The position numbers and the translations under genes were made by a program. The notes under the pieces were generated by a model. It was not told the origin of the DNA. It worked only from the letters and a program-made list of their open reading frames with translations, and ran no database searches. Shown piece by piece: positions 1 through 5,861 of a DNA stretch of 6,230 nt. Position 1 is the first letter of the stretch. Every line of letters starts with the position of its first letter. Origin of the DNA: Chloroflexota bacterium (GTDB lineage: Bacteria > Chloroflexota > Dehalococcoidia > Lucifugimonadales > JADFKI01); assembly GCA_009838595.1 (NCBI GenBank), contig VXRI01000151.1, positions 1-6,230 of the forward strand, written 5' to 3'.

Positions 1-821
1 AAAGTGAGAAAGAAGGGAGCGATAATTCCAACGAACAGAACGATATTCTGGTAGAACGTGACGGCAGCGTTGCCACGGTGATATTCAACAGGCCGACGCA
101 GCGCAATGCGATTAGCTACGCGGGCTGGCTTGAACTGCAACGTATTGCGATTGAGCTGGAACGCGACGATTCGGTGCGCGTGGTCGTGTTCACCGGCGCG
201 GGGGATAGGGCGTTCTCCGCCGGCGCGGACATCAAGGACTTCGAGCAGTATCGCATCAACTCGCAGATTGCCAAAGTCTATGCAGCGGCTTTCGATGGCG
301 CGATGGATGCAGTAGAAGCGATGTCCAAGCCGACCATATCCATGATTCGAGGCTTCTGCGTTGGCGGCGGCTGCGAATTTTCTATGGCGACGGACATTCG
401 CATCGCGTCCGCAGACAGCCGCTTCGGTATTCCCATCGCGCGGCTTGGCATTCTCGTCGGCTATGGCGAAATGCGCCGCCTCGTCCAACTCGTAGGACCG
501 GGCAACGCCTCGTATATCCTGCTCAGCGGCAGGCTGATTGACGCGCACGAAGCGCGCCGCATCGGCTTGATTACGACATTGCTCGGCGCGGACGAACTGC
601 GCGATTATACATACACGCTCGCGCACGAGATGGCAGAACTCGCGCCGCTCAGCCACAAGCGCAACAAGCGCATCCGCGACATCACGCTGCGCAACCCGTC
701 CGGTGAAGGCTTGTCGCAAGAAGAGGAAGATTTACCGTTCACCAACTTCGACAGCGCGGACTTCCACGAAGGGCGCGCCGCCTTCATCGAGCGCCGCACG
801 CCCGTATTCAAGGGCGAGTAG
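1..821 (+). CDS. Crotonase-superfamily (enoyl-CoA hydratase/isomerase-like) protein, 5' end outside window
   Basis: A cytoplasmic acyl-CoA enzyme of the crotonase fold. The reading frame is open from base 3 with no stop, and it encodes a typical first strand (NDILVERDGSVATVIFNRP) upstream of the first in-frame GTG at 78. The real start therefore lies left of the window and GTG-78 is internal. Numbering from GTG-78, the oxyanion-hole segments are SAGADIKDF (about 47-55) and CVGGGCEF (94-101). Glu100 matches Glu144 of rat crotonase. The position of the second catalytic Glu (rat Glu164, normally in a PE pair) is Ile120 in FGIPIARLG, so simple enoyl-CoA hydration is doubtful. The C-terminus (EGRAAFIERRTPVFKGE) is typical and complete, with TAG at 819-821. 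The visible length, about 272 residues, is near the family norm. It precedes a CoA-transferase gene on the same strand, which supports an acyl-CoA role. The family is certain; the reaction and substrate are unknown. Confidence 0.9.
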   Translation, partial: SEKEGSDNSNEQNDILVERDGSVATVIFNRPTQRNAISYAGWLELQRIAIELERDDSVRVVVFTGAGDRAFSAGADIKDFEQYRINSQIAKVYAAAFDGAMDAVEAMSKPTISMIRGFCVGGGCEFSMATDIRIASADSRFGIPIARLGILVGYGEMRRLVQLVGPGNASYILLSGRLIDAHEARRIGLITTLLGADELRDYTYTLAHEMAELAPLSHKRNKRIRDITLRNPSGEGLSQEEEDLPFTNFDSADFHEGRAAFIERRTPVFKGE

Positions 822-875
822 GGTATATGTATGTCGTCTCCGGCGCTGATTAACCCTATTACCCACTTCCTAACC

Positions 876-894
876 TTCCCCCATGGGGGAAAGG
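876..894. repeat. 16-bp perfect palindrome between genes (C5-AT-G5)
   Basis: TTCCCCCATGGGGGAA at 876-891 is a perfect palindrome. Flanking CC and AGG bases extend it to 21 bases (874-894) with one unpaired A. It lies in the 129-base gap between the crotonase stop and the CoA-transferase start. No T-run follows on either strand, so it is a poor intrinsic terminator. It may be a copy of a dispersed intergenic repeat or a processing hairpin; a single copy cannot settle this. Confidence 0.6.
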
Positions 895-922
895 ACTTAT
901 GAAATTGTCTCGTATCTAGTAC

Positions 923-935
923 ATCAACAGTTGAT
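923..935. promoter_or_regulatory. Short palindrome upstream of the CoA-transferase ribosome binding site
   Basis: ATCAAC-A-GTTGAT is a 13-base palindrome with 6-base perfect arms around one central base. It ends five bases before the GGAG ribosome binding site (940-943) of the CoA-transferase gene. The size and symmetry suit a dimeric repressor site, but an element this short can occur by chance. I see no convincing -35/-10 pair around it. Confidence 0.3.
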
Positions 936-950
936 TATTGGAGTAGTCCA

Positions 951-2147
951 GTGAACAAGCGACTTCCCTTGCAGGGGATTAAGGTTATCGACTTCAGCCA
1001 GATTCTAGCCGGCCCGTTCTGCACGATGCTGCTTTCGGACATGGGCGCGGATGTCATCAAGATAGAAAAGCCCAACGGTGGCGACGACACGCGCCGCTAC
1101 GGTCCGCCCTTCATCGAAGGCGAATCTGCAGCGTTTCTCACGCTTAACCGCAACAAGCGCAGCATCGTGCTCGACCTAAAGTCTGAGCAGGGCATCGCCG
1201 TCGTGCGCCGCATGCTTGAAGACGCCGATGTGATGATTCACAATTTCCGTCCTGGAGTGGTTGACCGCATGGGGCTCGGCTACGCTGATGTGAGCGCGCT
1301 CAATCCCTCCATTGTGTACTGCACTGTGTCAGGCTTTGGCATGACCGGTCCGTACAGCAGCCGCGCGGGCTTCGACCTCGTGGCGCAGGGGATGAGCGGG
1401 CTGATGAGCATCAACGGCTTCGCCGGCGCGCCGCCGGCGAAGGTCGGTGTGCCAATGGCAGACCTGAACACCGGCATGTTCTGTGCCTATGGCATCCTGA
1501 CCGCGTACATCAGCCGCCTGAGTACGGGCAAAGGGCAGCATGTCGATGCGTCGCTCATCGAATCCGGAATCGCCTATACACTGTACGAGTCCGCGACATA
1601 CTTCGCGACGGGCGAAGTCGCTGGGCCGCTTGGTTCCGCGCACCGCATGATTGCGCCCTATCAGGCGTTCGCAACGGAGGACGGCTACATCAACATCGGC
1701 GCTGCGAACCAGAACAACTGGGAGCGTATGTGCCGCGCAATCGGCCGCGAAGATTTGCTGGACGACGAGCGTTTCGCCTCGAATCCGGAGCGCATGGTCA
1801 GTATCGAGGCGCTTACGCCGATAATGGAAGAGACATTCCGAACGAAGACGACAAGCCACTGGGTCGATATTCTGGAGACTGCGGGCGTGCCGTGCGGTCC
1901 TATCTATAACATCGAGCAGGTCTATGCCGACCCGCATGTGCAGTCGCGCGAAATGTCGGTCGCGCTGGAACACCCGAAGGCAGGCAGCATACGCAACATC
2001 GGCGTCCCCGTGAAGCTGTCGGATACGCCTGGCTCGGTGCGAGCGCCAGCACCACTGCTGGGACAGCACTGCGACGAAGTACTATCCCAGTACGGTTACG
2101 ACGAAGCCGAAATAGCCGCCTTCCGGGAAGCAGGCGTCCTCGGCTGA
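951..2147 (+). CDS. Family III (CaiB/BaiF) CoA-transferase
   Basis: Moves CoA between a donor acyl-CoA and a free organic acid through an aspartyl-CoA intermediate; members include formyl-CoA transferase, CaiB and BaiF. The protein has 398 residues, the usual family size. The N-terminus (LQGIKVIDFSQILAGPFC, residues 8-25) is the hallmark CoA-binding start of the family. MGADVIKIEKPNGGD (31-45) and NRNKRSIVLDL (66-76) follow. The expected catalytic Asp is Asp171 in VGVPMADLNTG (165-175), and TGKGQHVDASL (192-202) comes after it. The C-terminal part (AGVPCGPIYNIEQVYADPHV, 311-330) is also typical. The start is GTG at 951 because GGAG at 940-943 sits seven bases ahead and the family N-terminus begins there. 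The family is clear but the acid is not: members differ by few residues and this cannot be read by eye. With the crotonase upstream it probably feeds or recycles an acyl-CoA pathway. Confidence 0.95.
   Translation: MNKRLPLQGIKVIDFSQILAGPFCTMLLSDMGADVIKIEKPNGGDDTRRYGPPFIEGESAAFLTLNRNKRSIVLDLKSEQGIAVVRRMLEDADVMIHNFRPGVVDRMGLGYADVSALNPSIVYCTVSGFGMTGPYSSRAGFDLVAQGMSGLMSINGFAGAPPAKVGVPMADLNTGMFCAYGILTAYISRLSTGKGQHVDASLIESGIAYTLYESATYFATGEVAGPLGSAHRMIAPYQAFATEDGYINIGAANQNNWERMCRAIGREDLLDDERFASNPERMVSIEALTPIMEETFRTKTTSHWVDILETAGVPCGPIYNIEQVYADPHVQSREMSVALEHPKAGSIRNIGVPVKLSDTPGSVRAPAPLLGQHCDEVLSQYGYDEAEIAAFREAGVLG
1418..1442. repeat. Perfect 11-bp inverted repeat inside the CoA-transferase gene
   Basis: CTTCGCCGGCG (1418-1428) and CGCCGGCGAAG (1432-1442) are exact reverse complements around a three-base centre. 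They lie inside codons 156-164 (GFAGAPPAK), shortly before the catalytic Asp171. The mRNA should form a very stable GC-rich hairpin here. The reading frame is intact, so this is not an insertion scar that breaks the gene. It may only reflect Ala/Gly/Pro codons in GC-rich DNA. Confidence 0.6.
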
Positions 2148-2249
2148 TGTGGGCAGCCGGTAGCTTACATCGATATACAAGATGGGCAAGATACCAAATA
2201 CAAAGCCCTAGTTAGGCACCAGTTACGCCTCACTTAGGAAGGACAAAAC

Positions 2250-3038
2250 ATGCCCTATGTTCATAATGACAACGCGATAATCTACTATGAGACGCACGGC
2301 GAAGGCGCGCCCATCGTGTTTGCGCACGGAGCGGGCGGCAATACGCTCGTCTGGTGGCAGCAGATCGCGCACTTCGCGCGCGATTACAAGGTCGTAGTCT
2401 TCGACCATCGTGGCTGGGGCAGGTCGAAGTGTGAAAAGCAGCACAAGCACGCGCGCCACTTCGCCGGCGATATGCGCGCCGTGATGGACGATGCCGGAGT
2501 GGAACGCGCTGCAATAGTCTGCCAGTCTATGGGCGGCTGGACGGGCATGCAATTCACGCTCGCGCATCCTGACCGTGTGTCGTGCCTCGTATTGTCCGGC
2601 ACGCCCGGCGGTGTTACAACACCGGGTGTCATCGCCGCGCGAGATGCCCGCGCTAAGAGCCGCACCATAGACCTCGACCGCCCCATCGCTTGGAACGAAC
2701 CGCACCTCGCGCTCGCTCCCGACGCGTTCGACAACGACTCGGCGATGGCGTTCCTGTACCGTCAGATGTCCGGACTGAACCCGCCCATCGGCGACACTGG
2801 CACAGGCGAGATAGGCGTCTCGCCGGACGCGCTAGGTGATTATGCCATCCCAACACTGATGGTCGCCGGCGCGCAGGACCGCATATTCCCGCTTGCCGTG
2901 CTGAAAGAAGTATCGCAGGTTATCCCCGGCGCGCAGCTGCATATTGTGGAGACGGCAGGGCATTCTCCCTACTTTGAGTGCGCTGAAGAGTTCAATAGGG
3001 TAGTGGGGGATTTTATTGGGGAGCATGGAAACTATTGA
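2250..3038 (+). CDS. Alpha/beta-hydrolase fold protein
   Basis: A 262-residue cytoplasmic hydrolase with no signal peptide, the usual size for the fold. The oxyanion HG motif is FAHGAGGN (24-31), followed by FDHRGWGRS (51-59). The nucleophile elbow is CQSMGG (91-96), giving Ser93 as nucleophile with Cys91 where Gly is commonest, a known variation. The acid is Asp210 in VAGAQDRIFP (205-214) and the base is His238 in ETAGHSPYFE (234-243). A lid region lies at about 120-195. The start is ATG at 2250 behind a strong AGGAAGGA site (2236-2243) six bases away. The family covers esterases, epoxide hydrolases, haloperoxidase-like enzymes, C-C bond hydrolases and others, and the motifs do not separate them. 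Its place after the crotonase and CoA-transferase genes suggests hydrolysis of an ester, lactone or diketone in the same catabolic route; this is inference. Confidence 0.93.
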   Translation: MPYVHNDNAIIYYETHGEGAPIVFAHGAGGNTLVWWQQIAHFARDYKVVVFDHRGWGRSKCEKQHKHARHFAGDMRAVMDDAGVERAAIVCQSMGGWTGMQFTLAHPDRVSCLVLSGTPGGVTTPGVIAARDARAKSRTIDLDRPIAWNEPHLALAPDAFDNDSAMAFLYRQMSGLNPPIGDTGTGEIGVSPDALGDYAIPTLMVAGAQDRIFPLAVLKEVSQVIPGAQLHIVETAGHSPYFECAEEFNRVVGDFIGEHGNY

Positions 3039-3048
3039 TGGGCAAATT

Positions 3049-3060
3049 CTCGACATCGAG
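3049..3060. repeat. Short palindrome after the hydrolase gene
   Basis: CTCGA-CA-TCGAG has perfect 5-base arms around two bases, 11 bases past the hydrolase stop. A two-base loop is too tight for a good RNA hairpin and no T-run follows, so I do not call a terminator. It could be a protein-binding site or chance. Confidence 0.25.
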
Positions 3061-3111
3061 GACAGCATGATAGGATAGTTATCTCTACCAAAATGTCGCT
3101 GTTTCAGTTTG

Positions 3112-3120
3112 TGGTACAAT
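3112..3120 (+). promoter_or_regulatory. Extended -10 promoter element for the HsdR-N-like gene
   Basis: TGGTACAAT gives TG-n-TACAAT, an extended -10 box one base from consensus in its hexamer. The -35 region near 3092-3097 (AATGTC) is poor, as extended -10 promoters tolerate. The expected transcript start is near 3126-3127, right at the ribosome binding site (AGGAAGGGA, 3126-3134), so the leader would be very short. It suggests that the gene is transcribed independently of the hydrolase gene upstream. Confidence 0.45.
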
Positions 3121-3143
3121 CCGCGAGGAAGGGAGTTGTACCA
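3112..3143. promoter_or_regulatory. 8-bp inverted repeat spanning -10 box and start codon
   Basis: TGGTACAA (3112-3119) and TTGTACCA (3136-3143) are exact reverse complements. The left arm overlaps the extended -10 element and the right arm ends on the A of the ATG start codon. The 16 bases between them hold the whole ribosome binding site. It could be an operator for autoregulation. If transcription starts further upstream, it could instead be an RNA hairpin that presents the ribosome binding site in its loop. The symmetry is seen directly; the function is inferred. Confidence 0.45.
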
Positions 3144-4135
3144 TGCCCCTAGAAAGGCTACATGCTCTGGCAGAGAAGTTGCGGCTGCGTATCCACTCTC
3201 ACCGCTCCACACTCAGCGGCAGCGAATGGTTGACCCGCTATACTCTTATTGATCCTTTGCTACGCGAACTCGGCTGGGACACCGAAGACCCCGAACTGGT
3301 GATTCCCGAGTATTCGTCTGGCGGTGGCAGGGCAGACTATGCGCTTCTCAACAATGGACGCCCTGCCGTCATAATAGAGGCAAAGAAACTCGGCGAACCA
3401 TTGTCGCTGTCTGTCATCAGCCAAGTGCTCAACTACTGCCTGATTGAGGGAACGGCGCACTTTGCTATGACCGACGGCAGACGCTGGGAAATATACGAAA
3501 CGCACAAGCCAGTTCCCATATCCGAAAAGCGAATTGTGTCTTTTGACCTGTTGGATACCCCACCATCTGATATGTGTCTGAAGGCGTTGGCGCTTTGGCG
3601 TCAAAACATCGCTTCAGGTCAAGTAGGCACGGCACAGACGCCTATTGTAACTCCAACTGCTGATGCGCCTGACGTCGTGCAACAGCCTGAACCATCAGTC
3701 ACTACACCGCCCACGCAGTCGGCATCGACATCAACACCGTCGGCAGCCATTGTGGATACCAATGAGGGGTGGCTACCGTTAACGGAAGTTCGGGAGGACA
3801 GACAGAGGGGAGTCAAGTCAATCGAGATATGTTTTCCTGATGCTTCACGCGTTACAAAGAGATATTGGTACGAGGTAGTCGGGGAGGTTGCTTTGTGGCT
3901 TATCAACATGGGACATCTTAGGGCAAACCACTGTCCAATTAAGCCACAAAGCGGAAACCTATACATACTACACACCGAGCCATACCATTCAGACGGTAAG
4001 CCTTTCAAGCGGAGTATAAGAATAGGTCCGCTATTCCTTAATCCAAACTACGGCATGGGACAACACATAAGAAACGTGCAAACAATCATTCGGCGCGCGG
4101 GACAAGACCCATCCCAATTCAAGGCACGCTGGTAG
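3143..4135 (+). CDS. Orphan HsdR-N-like (type I restriction R subunit N-terminal) PD-(D/E)xK protein
   Basis: A 330-residue soluble protein. Residues about 1-155 resemble the N-terminal nuclease domain of type I restriction R subunits (HSDR_N): RYTLIDPLLRELGW (32-45), Asp65 in GGGRADYAL, Glu79-Ala-Lys81 in AVIIEAKKLGE, Gln94 in SQVLNYC and the typical MTDGRRWEIYET (109-120). Asp65, Glu79 and Lys81 fit the PD-(D/E)xK core, so nuclease activity is plausible. Residues about 162-206 are a Thr/Pro/Ser/Ala-rich linker. Residues about 207-330, with KRSIRIGPLFLNPNYG (289-304) and a basic end, form a domain I do not recognise. The helicase motor of a real R subunit is absent, and no methylase or specificity gene is nearby. 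The start is ATG-3143 with AGGAAGGGA seven bases ahead. GC is lower than in the neighbours (27 of 60 at 3961-4020) with ATA, AGA and AGG codons, suggesting transfer. A role in defence is inference. Confidence 0.85.
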   Translation: MPLERLHALAEKLRLRIHSHRSTLSGSEWLTRYTLIDPLLRELGWDTEDPELVIPEYSSGGGRADYALLNNGRPAVIIEAKKLGEPLSLSVISQVLNYCLIEGTAHFAMTDGRRWEIYETHKPVPISEKRIVSFDLLDTPPSDMCLKALALWRQNIASGQVGTAQTPIVTPTADAPDVVQQPEPSVTTPPTQSASTSTPSAAIVDTNEGWLPLTEVREDRQRGVKSIEICFPDASRVTKRYWYEVVGEVALWLINMGHLRANHCPIKPQSGNLYILHTEPYHSDGKPFKRSIRIGPLFLNPNYGMGQHIRNVQTIIRRAGQDPSQFKARW

Positions 4136-4331
4136 CCTGATCCTCTGCGAACAAAGTGTTGTAGGATTCCATGACAAAGTCCTTAGCTCCCTGAATTTCC
4201 AGTAATACAGGCTTGCCGTCTTTCGAGAAATGAACGACGAACTGCCCTGTATCTTCCGCATAGTCAACAGGTTCGTCCGCGACTCGCACTATTAGAATAT
4301 CGACATCTTTGCTATATCCGGTTATTTTCAT
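4119..4331 (-). CDS. DUF2283 family small protein
   Basis: A 70-residue acidic protein of unknown function. MKITGYSKDVDILIVRVADE (1-20), then PVDYAEDTG and GKPVLLEIQGAKDF (39-52), match the DUF2283 pattern: a strand-rich fold with a D-x-L-x-V/I-R core, an acidic middle and a closing E-I-x-x-A. The frame stays open further upstream, but ATG at 4331 is preferred. AGAGGT (4338-4343 on the minus strand) stands six bases ahead, the family fold starts here, and an upstream start at 4385 would put the terminator hairpin inside the gene. The stop at 4119-4121 lies inside the last codons of the HsdR-N-like gene, a tail-to-tail overlap of 17 bases. GC is low (27 of 60 at 4141-4200). DUF2283 proteins sometimes sit next to small toxin-like genes; no such partner is visible here. 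Confidence 0.8.
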   Translation of the reverse strand: MKITGYSKDVDILIVRVADEPVDYAEDTGQFVVHFSKDGKPVLLEIQGAKDFVMESYNTLFAEDQATSVP

Positions 4332-4345
4332 ACTCTGACCTCTTT

Positions 4346-4387
4346 CACGAAAAAGTGCCACGCTCAGCGATTTCGAGCGTGGCACTT
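4346..4387 (-). terminator. Intrinsic terminator of the aminotransferase gene
   Basis: AAGTGCCACGCTC (4353-4365) and GAGCGTGGCACTT (4375-4387) form a perfect 13-bp stem with a 9-base loop. Read on the minus strand, the stem runs directly into TTTTTCG, a five-base T-run. It begins 42 bases past the aminotransferase stop. On the plus strand GCGG follows, so it works in one direction only. It ends a few bases before the ribosome binding site of the DUF2283 gene, so it may also act as an attenuator for that gene. Confidence 0.85.
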
Positions 4388-4404
4388 GCGGAACCTGCGA
4401 ACAG

Positions 4405-4410
4405 ATTATC
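4405..4410 (-). promoter_or_regulatory. Possible -10 box ahead of the terminator hairpin and DUF2283 gene
   Basis: On the minus strand 4410-4405 reads GATAAT, one base from the TATAAT consensus. No good -35 hexamer is found at 16-18 bases (GTAGTG at 17). If it is used, the transcript would start near 4398 and carry the 13-bp hairpin in its leader before reaching the DUF2283 gene. The call is weak. Confidence 0.2.
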
Positions 4411-4429
4411 GAAAACTGATCGCTTTACA

Positions 4430-5761
4430 CTACCGCACCCGCGCGACAACTCGCCTCACACCGTCCACCAGCGCGTCAACCTCTGCGTCCGTCGTAAGCG
4501 TGTTTAACGCGCCCGCGCCGCCTGTCTGAATCAGGATGCCTTCGTTCAGTAAGCCTGTGAACAGAGCCTTTGTCATGTCGGAGTCGCCTGTCAGCGTTGA
4601 GCGGTAGTCCACGATACCTTCGTCCGTGAAGTGGATGCCGAACAGCGACGCCACGCCCGTTACTTGTGCTGGCACTTCCAACTCGTCGAACACCGCCCGC
4701 AGCTTGGCGCGCAGCGTGTCGCCCAGCGCGTTCATGCGGTCGTACACTTCGGGCGTCAGGTGGTTCATCACCACTTCGCCCGCGACCATCGTCATCGGGT
4801 TGGCGTTGAATGTGCCGGCGTGGGCAAGCGGCGCGTCTGCGGATGGGTCAAACAGCGCCATTATGTCGCGTCTGCCGCCCCAAGCGCCCACGGGCATTCC
4901 GCCGCCGATAATCTTGCCGAATGTCGTCATGTCCGGTATCACGCCGAACATCTCCTGCGCGCCGCCCGAGGACACGCGGAAGCTCTGCACTTCGTCGATT
5001 ATCAGCACGATGCGTAATTCTTCGGTGATTGCGCGCATGCCTTGCAGGAAGTCCAACTCAGCGGGCAGGTAGCCGAAGCTCGACGACACCACTTCCATTA
5101 TGACGCAGGCGAGTGTGTCAGCGTTCTCGCGGATGATGGTCTCGCAGGCTGGCAGATCGTTGTATGGGAGCGTGAGCACATCATCGGCAACGCTCGGCGG
5201 CTGTCCGGAATGCTCCGGCACGGGCGTGGTGGCGTCCGGACCGAGCGCGTCTGCCGGCGGTCGCACGCTGACGGACACATACTCGTGCGAGCCGTGGTAG
5301 CCGCCCTCGAACTTGGCAATCTTGTACTTGCCGGTGAACGCGCGCGCGCCGCGAATTGCCATCATCGTGCCTTCGGTGCCGGAATTCGTGAAACGCACGG
5401 TATCCAACGACGGCACGCGCGCGCACAGGTTCTTGGCGAGACGCACCTGCGCTTCTGTGGGACCGCTGAACGAATTGCCGCGTTCGGCTTGCTCTTGCAG
5501 CGCGGATACGATGTCAGGATGCGCGTGTCCCATGATGTGCGTGGTGGCGTTGATCATGAAGTCGAGGTAGCTATTGCCGTCGACATCATAGACATGGTGT
5601 CCTTTCGCGTGGTCGACGAATGTCGGGTATGGCGCGAAATACGCGGTGCCGCGCGAGCTGCCGCCTGGCAGATACCGCGCTGCCTCGTCTTGCAGCGCCT
5701 TCGACTTGGGCGTGCTCGCCTCAAACTGCCTAACTTCCGCGTCCGCCTTGAATGTAGTCAT
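4430..5761 (-). CDS. HemL-like class III (PLP) aminotransferase
   Basis: A 443-residue pyridoxal-phosphate enzyme of the class III group nearest to glutamate-1-semialdehyde 2,1-aminomutase. In order: YLPGGSSRGTAYFAPYP (30-46), VYDVDGNSYLDFM (57-69), phosphate-binding SGTEG (127-131), GGYHGSHEY with ring-stacking Tyr155 (153-161), Asp256 in IIDEVQSFRV (254-263), the PLP Schiff-base Lys283 in TTFGKIIGGGMPVGAWGG (279-296), and AGTFNANPMTM (315-325). True HemL usually has DEVMTGFRV and GTLSGNP at the last two landmarks; the loop here is one residue shorter and the second motif is GTFNANP. It is therefore more likely an aminotransferase or aminomutase of other substrate than the haem-pathway enzyme. 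The start is ATG-5761 with AGGGAG (5771-5776) nine bases ahead. An SDR gene lies upstream on the same strand and a strong terminator follows. The substrate is unknown; an amino acid or amine made from an SDR-derived ketone is possible. Confidence 0.93.
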   Translation of the reverse strand: MTTFKADAEVRQFEASTPKSKALQDEAARYLPGGSSRGTAYFAPYPTFVDHAKGHHVYDVDGNSYLDFMINATTHIMGHAHPDIVSALQEQAERGNSFSGPTEAQVRLAKNLCARVPSLDTVRFTNSGTEGTMMAIRGARAFTGKYKIAKFEGGYHGSHEYVSVSVRPPADALGPDATTPVPEHSGQPPSVADDVLTLPYNDLPACETIIRENADTLACVIMEVVSSSFGYLPAELDFLQGMRAITEELRIVLIIDEVQSFRVSSGGAQEMFGVIPDMTTFGKIIGGGMPVGAWGGRRDIMALFDPSADAPLAHAGTFNANPMTMVAGEVVMNHLTPEVYDRMNALGDTLRAKLRAVFDELEVPAQVTGVASLFGIHFTDEGIVDYRSTLTGDSDMTKALFTGLLNEGILIQTGGAGALNTLTTDAEVDALVDGVRRVVARVR

Positions 5762-5837
5762 TGTGCGATGCTCCCTGTGTTTTGTGCATAAATAACCTTC
5801 TCCCGCGATGGCGAGAGGCTAGAATGAGAATGGACGC

Positions 5838-5843
5838 ATTATA
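5838..5843 (-). promoter_or_regulatory. Possible -10 box of the aminotransferase promoter
   Basis: The minus strand reads a perfect TATAAT at 5843-5838, in the 122-base gap between the SDR stop and the aminotransferase start. No -35 consensus stands at 16-18 bases (GCCCCT at 17); that place is taken by the direct repeat at 5862-5889. A promoter that needs an activator is one reading. The predicted leader is about 70 bases. Confidence 0.4.
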
Positions 5844-5861
5844 CTCGCCTATAATATCAGA

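Noticed and set aside
78..80. GTG as the start of the crotonase gene
   Set aside because: The frame is open from base 3 and encodes the conserved first strand upstream, so the GTG is an internal Val codon.
1329..2069. 246-residue open frame on the minus strand
   Set aside because: It lies wholly inside the CoA-transferase gene, has an Arg/His-rich shadow composition and matches no family I know.
2174..2179. TATACA as a -10 box for the hydrolase gene
   Set aside because: The sequence 17 bases upstream (GGGCAG) has no resemblance to a -35 box and there is no extended -10 TG.
2223..2734. Minus-strand open frames of 94-160 residues
   Set aside because: They are shadows of the alpha/beta-hydrolase gene, whose catalytic motifs are clear on the plus strand.
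4332..4385. N-terminal extension of the DUF2283 gene to 4385
   Set aside because: It would place the terminator stem in the coding region; the ATG at 4331 has a good ribosome binding site and begins the family fold.
4353..4387. The hairpin as a terminator for the plus-strand HsdR-N-like gene
   Set aside because: GCGG rather than a T-run follows on the plus strand, and it lies more than 200 bases past that gene's stop.
5042..5791. 249-residue plus-strand open frame
   Set aside because: It is antisense to the aminotransferase gene, with shadow-type composition and no recognisable motif.
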